Shown: positions 23,964-34,457 of the stretch, piece by piece
Numbering within the stretch: the first letter of the stretch is position 1
How the letters are laid out: every line of letters starts with the position of its first letter
Translations under genes and position numbers: made by a program
Assembly (NCBI RefSeq): GCF_018991925.1
Contig: NW_024753943.1
Location: 302,001-366,000 of the forward strand
Direction: 5' to 3'
DNA from: Homarus americanus
Taxonomy: Eukaryota; Arthropoda; Malacostraca; Decapoda; Nephropidae
DNA: 64,000 nucleotides
Notes under the pieces: model-generated
Databases searched by the model: none
Told to the model about the DNA's origin: nothing
Seen by the model: only the letters and a program-made list of their open reading frames with translations

Positions 23964-24653
23964 AGTGGCTGGCTGGCTGGCTGGCTGTGTGAGTCAACCT
24001 AGCTGGCTGGTGCGCTGGCTGTGAGTCAACCTAGCTGGGTGGCTGGCTGGCTGTGTGAGGTCCAGCTAGCTGGGTGGGCTGGCTGTGAGTCAACTCTGCT
24101 GGCTGGCTGGTGTGAGTCAACCCTGGGTGGCCCGTGCTGGCTGGCCGTGTGAGTCAACCTAGCTGGGTGGCTGGCTGGCTGGCTGTGGCTGTGTGGTCAG
24201 CTGGCTGTGAGTCAACAGCTGGGTGGCTGGCTGGCTGTGTGAGTCAAGCTAGCTGGGTGGCTGGCTGGCTGTGTGAGTCAAGCTAGCTGGCTGGCTGCTG
24301 GCCAGTGTAGTCAACCTGTGGGTGGCTTGGCTGTGTGAGTCAGCTACGGGTGGCCTGGCTGGCCGTGTGGTCAACCTAGCTGGCTGGCTGGGTGGCTGTG
24401 TGAGTCAAGCTGGCTGGTGGCTGTGTGAGTCAAGCTGGCTGGGTGGCTGTGTGTGAGTCAAGCTGGCTGGGTGGCTGTGTGAGTCAAGCTGGCTGGGTGG
24501 CTGAGTAAGCTTGGGGTGCTGTGTGAGTCGCTGGCTGGGTGTGTGTGTGAGTCAAGCTGGCTGGGTGGCTGTGAGTCAGCTGGGGTGGCTGTGTGAGTCA
24601 AGCTGGCTGGGTGGCTGTGTGAGTCAAGCTGGCTGGGTGGCTGTGTGACTGGC
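23964..24653. repeat. GGCT/TGAGTCA minisatellite, about 25 copies
   Basis: Left part has units of about 34 bp: GGCTGGCTGGCTGTG, TGAGTCAACC, TAGCTGGGT. The right part has shorter units of about 26 bp ending TGAGTCAAGCTGGCTGGGT. Most units carry TGAGTCA, the AP-1 consensus. The middle (24090-24380) is irregular with many losses. Confidence 0.95.
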
Positions 24654-24720
24654 AAATACTAAACAAGGACTAGTTGTTGGTAACTGTTTGGCTCCCATGA
24701 AATAAATAATCCCTTCAGCA

Positions 24721-24728
24721 GTGTGTGT

Positions 24729-24821
<93 letters not shown>
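24721..24821. repeat. (TG)n microsatellite, 101 bp
   Basis: TG run with a single A at 24733. Confidence 0.98.
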
Positions 24822-24822
<1 letters not shown>

Positions 24823-25021
24823 ATAATGTGTTTAATCTACATGAAAGGGTTTAATTATCATCCATATCCTTATCATTTCTTTCATTATCATCGTTGTAAA
24901 GTCACCCCATCAGCAGTAAGTACCACCCAGCGCCACTAGTCGACCGTCAGCGCCACTCGTCAACATTATCCTATTGATGCAACAGGAAGACGCCATCAAG
25001 CCTATCCTTATTAAGGTCATC
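24822..25021. other. Spacer
   Basis: Unique DNA; CAGCGCCACT appears twice near 24928-24956. Confidence 0.5.
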
Positions 25022-25395
25022 TGGCCTCCCTCCCTCCCTCCTCCTGCCTACCTCACTCCTCCCTCCTCCCTGCCTTCCTACCTCCCTCCTCTCATTAGGT
25101 TTCCAGTTTTTCCTCTTCCCTCCTCCTACCTTCCCACGCTCTCTACCCATTTACTAGGTTCTCTCTCCTCCCTTCTCTCTCCTCCCCATTTCTCCCTTTC
25201 AAATTACCCCTCTCGCTTTACACCCCTCTTTCTCTCACCTCCCTCCTCTCGTTTCTCTTAACAAATGTCATTCCTTCCTTACTCTCTTTTAACTCTCTTA
25301 CCCTTATTTCTTCCTTTCCCGTTCCTTCCCTCCTCCCTTCCTTCCCTTTCTTCCTTCCATTTCCCTTTCCTCCCCCTTCCTCTCCGTTGTTCCTA
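25022..25395. repeat. Polypyrimidine tract
   Basis: Plus strand is nearly all C/T with CTCCCTCC and CTTCCTTC words but no fixed period. May form triplex DNA. A 95-codon frame in its first part is Pro/Ser/Leu-rich and not convincing. Confidence 0.85.
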
Positions 25396-25534
25396 CTACA
25401 TAATGATTCTATTCACTACCATCTAATCCCTAATCTTCCCTATAACTTTCTAATCCCTTAATTTGGGCCCTGATCCTCCCTAATACTAGTGATCCGTTTT
25501 GCTCACCTTTGATCCTACCCGAATCCCTCTACTG
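25396..25534. repeat. Decayed TAATCCCT repeat
   Basis: Words such as CTAATCCC, CTAATCTTCCC and TGATCCTCCC recur every 15 to 30 bases and lead into the next, clearer array. Confidence 0.55.
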
Positions 25535-25668
25535 TTCCCTAATCATCAATGAGTCACCCTAATCCTTTCTGCCGTTCCTTATCATCATGAGTCACCCTAA
25601 TCCTTTCTGCCGTTCCCTAATCATCAGTGAGTCACCCTAATCCTTTCTGCTGTTCCCTAATCCTCCCC
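25535..25668. repeat. 41 to 44-bp minisatellite, 3 copies
   Basis: Each copy reads AATCATCA, TGAGTCACCCTAATCC, TTTCTGCCGTTCC. TGAGTCA (AP-1 type) occurs once per copy. Confidence 0.92.
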
Positions 25669-25773
25669 TCCCACCTCCTGATCCTCCCTAATATCGTCTT
25701 ATACTCCTAACCTCGTACTTTCCACTAATACCATCTGATACTCCTATTTACCTCTTCAATAAAACAAGAATAA

Positions 25774-25775
<2 letters not shown>
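25669..25775. other. Spacer
   Basis: Pyrimidine-biased unique DNA. Confidence 0.5.

Positions 25776-25808
<33 letters not shown>
25776..25808. repeat. (CA)n microsatellite
   Basis: Pure CA run of about 32 bp. Confidence 0.97.
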
Positions 25809-25811
<3 letters not shown>

Positions 25812-26150
25812 AGCCTCCTTCAGTAATTATTTTTCCACAAATAATTAAACGTAAAGTAAACCTGCCATCAAGGTCAGCTGCCGGTAGCTTGTTATTAAAA
25901 CGAGGCAACAAATTAACCGGAAAACTATCCCAGAATCGCCCAAATCTGCCGTAATAACAGGGAGGTGGTGCTGGGAGCCGGTTATAATATGCACTCTTTA
26001 CATATCTACGACGGTGCTGCCCAAGCCATGTTATGAAGCGGCTGTGGGTGGGTGGTAATGAAGTAGTATGGATAGGCAGGAAACCGGGCGGGCGGGTGGG
26101 CGGTAGAGTGGGCGTGGGTGGGTGGATGGCAGGGAGGTAGTGTAGATGGA
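25809..26150. other. Unique DNA with G-run patch
   Basis: No gene seen. At 26085-26130 GGGCGGGCGGGTGGGCGG and nearby GGGTGGG words form a quadruplex candidate. The 145-codon minus-strand frame covering 25756-26193 has no domain and runs into the next array. Confidence 0.5.
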
Positions 26151-26272
26151 TATCCAGCACCCTGCCTGACCATCCAGCACCCTGCCTGACCATCCAGCAC
26201 CCTGCCTAACCATCCAGCACCCTGCCTGACCATCCAACACCCTGCCTAACCATCCAGCACCCTGCCTGACCA
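26151..26272. repeat. 20-bp minisatellite, 6 copies
   Basis: Unit CATCCAGCACCCTGCCTGAC. GAC/AAC and CAG/CAA variants occur at fixed sites. It matches 14 of 20 bases with the 20-bp unit at 11955-13297 when aligned without gaps. Confidence 0.96.
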
Positions 26273-26910
26273 GGAACTAGCACCACACTGTCTCTATGAC
26301 GGTGAGGTGATCAACTATACCATGTGATCAAGGCAAAATAAATTACACTAATAAAAAAAAAGGGGGGATGGGAAGGAAATGGGAGGGATGATGGGAAGTG
26401 GAAGGGGGAGGACGATGGAGGAGTACAGAGACACGGAATGGTGGAGGTGGAAAGAATTGAGGGAAGGTACTGCGGTGTTGGGGGAGGATGGATAGTGGGG
26501 AGAGGAAAGGAGAGGGAGGGAAGATGGGAGATGCGGCGGAGGTGGTGGGGTTTTTGCTGGGGGGCAAGCAGTATTACCAACGCTGCGATAAACCCCATTA
26601 TTCCCAACACAAAATGCAGGTCAGCCAATCTAGCCCAGCGTGGTGTAATTTTTTTTTATTTCAACTCGGGAGAGAAGAGAATGGTCAGTCTGGGTCTCAC
26701 GTATGAATACATATGAATATCATCCATACATATTACGTGTGTATACCGTCCAACCCGTCATGATTCACTGTCACATATGTATACAAAAATGAATTGCCAG
26801 TGCTGTATTCCGTGTTAGGTTCATGTATACATATACTCATATACATAGTGGTAACATTCATCATCACCAGACGTAACATTCTCACTCAATGTAACACCAA
26901 CGTTCTCTTA
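26273..26910. other. Purine-rich then AT-rich unique DNA
   Basis: Plus strand at 26360-26560 is A/G-rich (GGGAGGATGG-type words). The rest is AT-rich with ATACATATG words near 26705-26850. No gene seen. Confidence 0.5.
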
Positions 26911-27056
26911 TTGAGTACAATGTATAAACCCTTGAGTACAGTATCTTAGCCCTTGAGTACAATGACTTAACACCTTGAGTTTAATTACTTTATCACTTGA
27001 GTACGGTGCCTTAACCCTCTAAATATGATGACTTAAGCCCTTGAGTCCGATTATAT
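26911..27056. repeat. Degenerate TTGAGTACA repeat, about 6 copies
   Basis: TTGAGTACAATG or close variants recur about every 27 bp, separated by CTTAACCC-like words. TTGAGTAC is the complement of GTACTCAA in the array that follows, so this looks like an older, inverted relative of it. Confidence 0.8.
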
Positions 27057-27088
27057 AGTAGGACTCTAAAGGCTAATTCATCATACAC

Positions 27089-28170
27089 AATGTCATCAAG
27101 TAATCGTACACAAGGGGTCAAGTCTTCGTATTCAAGATGTCAGGTCATCGTATTCAAGGGGTCAAGTCATCGTATTCAAGGGTCAAGTCATCGTATTCAA
27201 GGGGTCAAGTCATCGTATTCAAGGGGTCAAGTCATCGTATTCAAGGGTCAAGTCATCGTATTCAAGGGGTCAAGTCATCGTATTCAAGGGTCAAGTCATC
27301 GTATTCAAGGGGTCAAGTCGTCGCATACAAGTAAAGTCATCGTACTCAAGAGGTCAAGTCATCGTTCTCAAGAGGTCAAGTCAACATACTCAAGAGGTCA
27401 AGTCATCGTACTCAAGAGGTCAAGTCATCGTTCTCAAGAGGTCAAGTCAACATACTCAAGAGGTCAAGTCAACATACTCAAGAGGTCAAGTCATCGTACT
27501 CAAGAGGTCAAGTCATCGTACTCAAGAGGTCAAGTCATCGTACTCAAGAGGTCAAGTCATCGTACTCAAGAGGGTTCAGGTATACATTTTCCTATACTCG
27601 GCCGCGTCTTCAAAATAACACAATAATAAAAGTAAGATCACAAGGGGTCAAGTCTTCGTATTCAAGATGTCAGGTCATCGTATTCAAGGGGTCAAGTCAT
27701 CGTATTCAAGGGTCAAGTCATCGTATTCAAGGGGTCAAGTCATCGTATTCAAGGGGTCAAGTCATCGTATTCAAGGGTCAAGTCATCGTATTCAAGGGGT
27801 CAAGTCATCGTATTCAAGGGTCAAGTCATCGTATTCAAGGGGTCAAGTCGTCGCATACAAGTAAAGTCATCGTACTCAAGAGGTCAAGTCATCGTTCTCA
27901 AGAGGTCAAGTCAACATACTCAAGAGGTCAAGTCATCGTACTCAAGAGGTCAAGTCATCGTTCTCAAGAGGTCAAGTCAACATACTCAAGAGGTCAAGTC
28001 AACATACTCAAGAGGTCAAGTCATCGTACTCAAGAGGTCAAGTCATCGTACTCAAGAGGTCAAGTCATCGTACTCAAGAGGTCAAGTCATCGTACTCAAG
28101 AGGGTTCAGGTATACATTTTCCTATACTCGGCCGCGTCTTCAAAATAACACAATAATAAAAGTAAGATCA
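27089..28170. repeat. 22-bp minisatellite in an exact 530-bp duplication
   Basis: Units of 21 to 22 bp with core GTCAAGTCATCGTATTCAAG in the left half and GTCAAGTCATCGTACTCAAG or GTCAAGTCAACATACTCAAG in the right half. The block 27111-27640, including its unique tail with CTCGGCCGCGTC, is repeated without any difference I can see at 27641-28170. Identical 65-codon frames (27137-27334, 27667-27864) reflect this. Confidence 0.97.
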
Positions 28171-28408
28171 GGTGAACAAGGGTTGAATTCTTTATGATTA
28201 CATCTTAATTAACCTGAAGCTTAAACCAGGTAACAAAACTATATTTAGAAAAAAAATATATATAAAGTTAACCCCAAAATCTCTCACTGTTTGGTAAATG
28301 TTCTTCAGTAAATAGATTTTTCAAGAACCTGCATATTTGTATCGAGTGACTGAATATTGTTTAAAAATTCCTACTGTCTCTCTCTCTCGGTGTTTCAATA
28401 ACTGAGGT
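28171..28408. repeat. Unique flank segment, copy 1
   Basis: AT-rich segment starting GGTGAACAAGGGTTGAATTC and ending with TCTCTCTCTCGGTGTTTC. It reappears at 28633 with a few substitutions and small indels, so it belongs to a duplication with 462-bp spacing. Confidence 0.95.
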
Positions 28409-28632
28409 GTCATTAACAAGAGGTCAAGGTCAAGAGGTCAAGTCATCGTTCTCAAGAGGTCAAGTCAACATACTCAAGAGGTCAAGTCATCGTACTCAAA
28501 AGGTCAAGTCATCGTACTCAAGAGGTCAAGTCATCGTACTCAAGAGGTCAAGTCATCGTACTCAAGAGGGTTCAGGTATACATTTTCCTATACTCGGCCG
28601 CGTCTTCAAAACAACACAATAATAAAAGATCA
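28409..28632. repeat. 22-bp array, third block
   Basis: Seven to eight units of GTCAAGTCATCGTACTCAAG type followed by the same tail as at 27579-27640 (one base changed, AAAATAAC to AAAACAAC). It has one unit fewer than the corresponding end of the preceding block. Confidence 0.95.
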
Positions 28633-28874
28633 GGTGAACAAGGGTTGAATTCTTTCTGATTACATCTTAATTAACCTGAAGCTTAAACCAGGTAACAAAA
28701 CTATATTTAAAAAAATATATATATAAAGAGTTAACCCCAAAATCTCTCACTGTTTGGTAAATGTTCTTCAGTAAATAAATTTTCAAGATCCTGCATATTT
28801 GTATCGAGTGACTGAATATTGTTTAAAAATTCCTACTGTCTCTCTCTCTCGGTGTTTCAATAACTGAGGTGTTT
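28633..28874. repeat. Unique flank segment, copy 2
   Basis: Second copy of 28171-28408. Differences include TTTATG to TTTCTG, a shorter A-run and AGATTTTTC to AAATTTTC. The divergence shows this duplication is older than the exact 530-bp one. Confidence 0.95.
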
Positions 28875-29095
28875 TAAGCATAAGTCAAGGTATAAATGTT
28901 CCTGGATAATGTTATGGGTGAATGACTACTGTTTCTCGTTATACTGGGAGAAAGTTGGGAACTGACCAGTGTGAATGGTATGGAATTAGTGAAGTTTAGG
29001 TTGAATGATAGAGAATTAGTGAAGTTTAGGTTAGAATGATAGAGAATTAATAAAGTTTAGGTTAGAATGATATCTTTGTTGTTAGAATGATAATT
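28875..29095. repeat. 31-bp repeat, 3 copies, in AT-rich DNA
   Basis: GAATGATAGAGAATTAGTG and AAGTTTAGGTTA recur at about 28971-29095 with small differences; the left part of the interval is unique. Confidence 0.85.
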
Positions 29096-29338
29096 TGTTG
29101 TTATAATGATTAGTTAAAGATATAGCATTTTAGAAATTTATAGAAAATGGAGTCGGTATAAGAAACAATAACGAGTTAGGTAAAATTTAAGTAAGACCAT
29201 TTCCTGTTGTCTGTACCCAGCCAGGTAGACCTTTAGGTGCGTGGTCGCAGTTCGCCTTCACTCACAAATAATATGATTTAAAACCTCGTTTGTTGAGAAT
29301 TTGTGGAAAGTTTTCTTGGCAACTATTGAATATTTTAA

Positions 29339-29340
<2 letters not shown>
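29096..29340. other. Spacer
   Basis: AT-rich unique DNA. Confidence 0.5.

Positions 29341-29369
<29 letters not shown>
29341..29369. repeat. (GT)n microsatellite
   Basis: Pure GT run of 29 bp. Confidence 0.97.
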
Positions 29370-30185
29370 ATCCTATTTGTGGGAAAATTTTAGAGTTAAA
29401 AAAAATTATTATAATTTTTTTATATGAGTGAAAAACTGTAATGTTAAAACGAGAGGAATTGATCTGCGGTAACTTTTAAACTTTGATTTTCTGTTCTGTG
29501 AAACCTTATTGTTTTAACTTAAAGCTCAATATTCTTACAAAGATTTAAGAGATATTTGGACTTTCTATATACATTTATTTAGTTATTTATTCTATATATT
29601 ATTTCTAAAGATACGATTCTTTTTAGAGATTGTTCAGAATTTCCTAACAATTTCGTATTTAAGCTGAAATTTTAGTTTGGGGCCAGAGAAGTAATTTTCT
29701 CTCTACTCGGTGTTGACTAATGATACTGATGTGTACTTTCTGTGTATTACTGTTATGTTAGAAGTTGCTACAAATTCTGAAGATAAGACACTGTATCCTG
29801 GAGTACCAGTTACAGTACCTACCATCACCATAACAGTACCATTATTAAGTACGGTACCTCTCTCCACACACCATTACATTAACTCACATAAAGAACTTCC
29901 TCTAGCAGCTGCAAGTTTTACTCCCAGGCAGCAGATCAGGTCGCAGGTCGTTAGCCAAACATAAGGTAAGGGTGATGGCGGCAGTAACCTGGCGAGCTCA
30001 CCTGTTATGCATGAGAGTCGTGGCGTTAAACAGCGTGTTGACGACGGTACCTGCTGATGTCTTGCTCTCCTTCTCACCATTACAAGGGCTGGAGTACGGG
30101 TATAAACGCGCCACGCCATCATCCTCCCGCTCAAAACAATACCCGGGCTGTCATACTCACGGGGGAAACAATGAGAAGCGGTCGT
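29370..30185. other. Unique DNA, no confirmed gene
   Basis: AT-rich to 29700, then GC-balanced. Frames at 29710-29964 (84 codons) and 29972-30196 (74 codons, starting MAAVTWRAHL) have ordinary composition, but I see no domain and no clear exon boundaries. GTACC words recur at 29802-29862. Confidence 0.4.
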
Positions 30186-30960
30186 ACTTAAGGTGACAAC
30201 AATGAGAGCGAGTCTCTTGTCACAGTCATGATGGAGTAACGATTAACGCATGAAGAGGCGTCTGTAAAGTCATGATGGCAAGTGATGTCGCTTGAAGACC
30301 CAAGATACGAGTGAAAAAAATATTCTAGTAAGGTCACAGTTACGGTGAAAACGATAATTCCGGTGCCAAATACAACTGAAAATACAAAGTTTCATTGCCA
30401 TGGTGGAAACGACGAGGCAGGTCCCAGTTAAGACTGAAAACACACCGTTAAGGGGGTCACAGTCAGTTTGATAAACAATGCTGCAGGTTCCAGTTCCGGG
30501 TGAAAATAATACAAGAGGATCACGGCCAAATTGAAAACGATGATACAGAGCCAGTTACGACTGAAAGCAATACGAGAGATGTGACAATCAAATTGAAAAT
30601 GATAGCCTACTGCAGGTTCCAATAACGACAGAATATAATATAAGAGTGCTATAGTCTGGCAGAAACAATACAAAAATTCTACAGTTACGATTAAACAATG
30701 TAAAAGGATCGTAGTCGTGGTGAAAACCGTATAAATAGATCCTAGTCAGTGTGAAAACATTACAAAACCATATTAATCAAGGTAAACACATTAAAGAGTT
30801 CGTAGTTGCAGTAAAAAAACAAAGAAATGGATCATGGTCGCGGTGAAAATAATGCTTAAGGTCCCAGGATCAGTTAAAGTAATAGGAAGTGATCCAAGTC
30901 ACGGTGAAAACAATAGCTAGGAGATGTGCCACGGTCAAAACACTGCAAAAAGGTGTAGTG
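30186..30960. repeat. Strongly decayed minisatellite, about 30 to 40-bp period
   Basis: GTGAAAACAATA-like words (GTGAAAACGATA, CTGAAAATACAA, GTGGAAACGACG, ATTGAAAACGAT and so on) recur over 20 times. Between them lie GGTCACAGTTACG-like words (GGTCCCAGTTAAG, GGATCACGGCC, GGATCGTAGTCG). Spacing varies from about 27 to 42 bp and copies are only loosely alike, so this is an old array. The right end adjoins the fresh 25-bp array. Confidence 0.82.
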
Positions 30961-30986
30961 ATGGAGGACGACTGTAGAGGGGGGGT

Positions 30987-32585
30987 ACTGGTGATGGGGA
31001 GTATAGAAGACACTGGTGATGGGGAGTATAGAAGGCACTAGTGATGGGGAGTATAGAAGACACTGGTGATGGGGAGTATAGAAGGCACTGGTGATGGAGA
31101 GTATAGAAGGCACTGGTGATGGGGAGTATAGAAGACACTGGTGATGGGGAGTATAGAAGGCACTAGTGATGGGGAGTATAGAAGACACTGGTGATGGGGA
31201 GTATAGAAGGCACTGGTGATGGGGAGCACTGGTGATGGGGGTAAGAAGGCACTGGTGATGGGGGTATAGAAGGCACTGGTGATGGGGAGTATAGAAGGCA
31301 CTAGTGATGGGGGTATAGAAGGCACTGGTGATGGGGAGTATAGAAGGCATTATAGAAGGCACTGGTGATGGGGAGTATAGAAGGCACTGGTGATGGGGAT
31401 TATAGAAGGCACTGGTGATGGGGATTATAGAAGGCACTGGTGATGGGGAGTATAGAAGACACACTGGTGATGGAGAGTATAGAAGGCACTGGTGATGGGG
31501 ATTATAGAAGGCACTGGTGATGGGGATTATAGAAGGCACTGGGTGATGGGGGAGTATAGAAGGCACTGGTGATGGGGATTATAGAAGGCACTGGTGATGG
31601 GGATTATAGAGGCACTGGTGATGGGGAGATAGAAGACACTGGTGATGGGGAGTATAGAAGGCACTGTGATGCACTAGTGATGAGACACTGGTGATGGGGA
31701 GATAGAAGGGTGAGTATAGACACAGTGATGGAGAGTATAGAAGGCACTGGTGATGGGGAGTATGATGGAAGGCACTGGTGATGGGGAAGCAGTGATGGGA
31801 GCAGGCACTGGTGATGGGGAGTATAGGGCACTAGTGATGGGGTATAGAAGGCACTGGTGATGGGAAGGGATGTATAGAAGGCACTGGTGATGGGGAGGAT
31901 AGAAGGCACTGGTGATGGGGAGATAGAAGGCACTGGTGATGGGGAGTATAGAAGGCACTAGTGATGGGGGTATAGAAGGCACTGGTGATGGGGAGTATAG
32001 AAGGCACTGGTGATGGGGAGTATAGAAGGCACTGGTGATGGGGATTATAGAAGGCACTGGTGATGGGGATTATAGAAGACACTGGTGATGGGGAGTATAC
32101 ACTGGTGATGGGGAGTATAGAAGGCACTAGTGATATAGAAGGCACTGGTGATGGGGAGTATAGAAGGCACTGGTGATGGGGAGTATAGAACTCACTGGTG
32201 ATGGGGATTATAGAAGGCACTGGTGATGGGGAGTATAGAAGGCACTGGTGGGGGGGAGTATAGAAGACACACTAGTGATGGTATAGAAGGCACTGGTGAT
32301 GGGGAGTATAGAAGGCACTGGTGATGGGGATTATAGAAAGGCACTGGTGATGGGGAGTATAGAAGGCACTGGTGATGGGGAGTATAGAAGACACTAGTGA
32401 TGGAGTAGAAGGCACTGGTGATGTGAAGGCATATAGAAGGCACTGGTGATGGGGAGTATAGAAGACACTAGTGATGGAGAGTATAGAAGGCACTGGTGAT
32501 GGGGGAGTAGAAGACACTGGTGGATGGGGAGTACAGAAGGCACTGGTGATGGGGAGTATAGAAGACACTAGCACTGGTGATGAAG
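30987..32585. repeat. 25-bp minisatellite, about 63 copies
   Basis: Core CACTGGTGATGGGGAGTATA followed by GAAGG or GAAGA. Variants are CACTAGTGATGG, GGGGATTATAG and GGGGGTATAG. Copies at 31620-31870 are irregular with losses. Minus-strand frames of up to 230 codons have ITSAFYTPHHQCLLYSPSPV-type periodic peptides and reflect the unit. Confidence 0.97.
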
Positions 32586-32748
32586 AAAACAATGCCAAGG
32601 ACTCTAGTTATAGATAGACCCCGAAGAAGAATCCTAGAGTATAGATTAAAACGACAATAAACACAAGTACAGACACACAAACACACGGACACATACACAT
32701 ATCGTCCCTCAAAATACACACACAGCGCCCCCCTTCACCCCACTCCAA
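32586..32748. other. Spacer
   Basis: A/C-rich unique DNA. Confidence 0.5.
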
Positions 32749-32805
32749 AACACACACACACACTCACACACACACTCTCTCTCTCCCTCTCTCTCTCTCT
32801 CTCTC
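32749..32805. repeat. Compound (CA)n(CT)n microsatellite
   Basis: CA with one CT interruption, then CT with one CC interruption. Confidence 0.95.
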
Positions 32806-33294
32806 ATGAAAATTTAAAAATACAATACACAAAAGGGGGAGAGGAGAAGACCAAACAACTAATAGGAGGAGGCAAGGGAAGAATAAAATTAAAAACAACT
32901 AGAAGGAAGAAAAGTAAGGGAAAAGGAAATTAACTCGGGAGCAAAAGGAACAAATTGTAAAGGTTTCGCGTAAAAAAAAAAAGAAAAAAAAAAAGAAAAG
33001 AAAGGAAGAAGCCAAGTGTGGAGGCACGTCAGCAGCCCCCAGCTGGCCGCAGATGATCGGCGCTCGGCACTTACCCAGAGAACCCGTCTCTCTTATCACA
33101 CGTTGCCCCTACCGGCCCAATACACGGCTACACCACACCAAACGCATGGGCTAGAGTCCTATACTGGCGGGAGTCAAAGTGAAGGCTTAGCGACAACAGA
33201 ACAACCGTCGGGTCTTCCGTGTGAGAGACATCTGGGCCGTGTTGCGGGGCCTGGGAGTGGAGGTGGTGAGGGTGATGGTCGCAAAGTGGAAAAC
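32806..33294. other. Unique DNA, no confirmed gene
   Basis: A-rich to 33010, then GC-rich (33020-33280). A 93-codon plus frame (33016-33297) and overlapping minus frames have no recognised domain. Confidence 0.45.
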
Positions 33295-34110
33295 TGAGGA
33301 ATCTGCGACCTCTTGTAAAAAGGAAGAGTGACATGCGATCTCTTGTGAATGGGAGGGGACGCTGCTGCACCTCTTATACGCAGGACCTTGTAAAGTCGTC
33401 TGTAAGAGGAGGGTTGGAATCTCTATTTTTTTTTTCGGTGGAGGATCTGTGGCCGCTCTTGTATATGTGAGACTTACAAAACTTTCGTGGATGGTGACGT
33501 ACACTGAGGGTGGAGGGTGGAGGGTGGAGGCAGTAGATATCTTTTGCACGAAGAGGATTTGTGGCCACTTGTAGGAGGGGAGGACTTGCATTTTCTTTTC
33601 GGAGGGGGAGGAAAAGCCCTACAGCTTGTTTCTTTTGGGAGGGGATCTGAGCTTGTCTTAGGGAGAGGGGATCCGCGAATCTCTCTGTGGGGCTCTGGTA
33701 CTCCTGCAGAAGGGGTCATGAAATTCTAAAACTTGATGAATTTTTCATGTCTTTTATATACTGTATATACAGCATACAGAATATATATTTTTCTTCGAAG
33801 AGGAATTCCCTGAGGTAGATATTGTAGGTGAGGGAAGGGGGGAAGGGGTTGGTCATGACCGCGTCTACGGGAAGACAATGACCTCTTGTAACCGATACTT
33901 ACAACCCTCGCTTGTAAAGGTAAACCACTGTAGTGTGTCCTTAACATGTATTGTCTGTTTCTCTCGTAGGTCCTCGGGGTCTCTGAGGAAGGTGCTTTAT
34001 ATACATCTTGAAGGAGGTCATAAGGTGTACTTCATTGGAGAGAAGAAACGACCTTCAACCTCTCGTTTGCAGGATGAAGATCTTCTACTTCTTTTGTGGT
34101 GAGGGTGAAG
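33295..34110. repeat. Decayed minisatellite, about 28 to 35-bp period
   Basis: Words of the type GGATCTGYGACCTCTTGTA with an A/G-rich linker recur: ATCTGCGACCTCTTGTAAAA, ATGCGATCTCTTGTGAA, GATCTGTGGCCGCTCTTGTA, GATTTGTGGCCACTTGTAGG and others. They are clear to about 33730 and weaker at 33860-34110. This is a second old array like the one at 30.2 kb. Frames through it show no domain. Confidence 0.72.
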
Positions 34111-34427
34111 GGGCGGAGGAGGAGAGTGTGGGGGTGGGGGGGGGGAGACTTCCGATCTTTATGACCTGTGGGGAGTGGAGAGTAGGGCTGCAGGGGTCCC
34201 TCTCTCATTGGGGGCGTGTGGGCCTGCCTGCTGCTGTGATAGGAGGGCGACGAGCCACTCCTAGTGAGAAGAGTGCCTCTCACTCTCCCTCGTAATGACG
34301 GCAGGTGAAGATCGGAGAGATAAACGACAGTTAGGAGAGGCGGAGCTAAAGAATGGGGAATAAATCCAAGAAAATGAGAAGGACGGGAGTTGGATGACGG
34401 CCTAATGATCCTCTTCTCCATCTTACG
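34111..34427. other. Unique DNA with G-run
   Basis: G-rich patch GTGGGGGTGGGGGGGGG at 34128-34146. The remainder is unremarkable. Confidence 0.5.
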
Positions 34428-34457
34428 CCGGTAGGAGGATCGAGTTCCTCCTACCGG
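34428..34457. repeat. Perfect 12-bp inverted repeat (hairpin)
   Basis: CCGGTAGGAGGA at 34428-34439 and its exact complement TCCTCCTACCGG at 34446-34457 enclose a 6-base loop TCGAGT. A further pair, GACGGGAG (34382-34389) and CTCCCGTC (34459-34466), could extend the stem across a bulge. No adjacent gene is visible. Confidence 0.9.
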
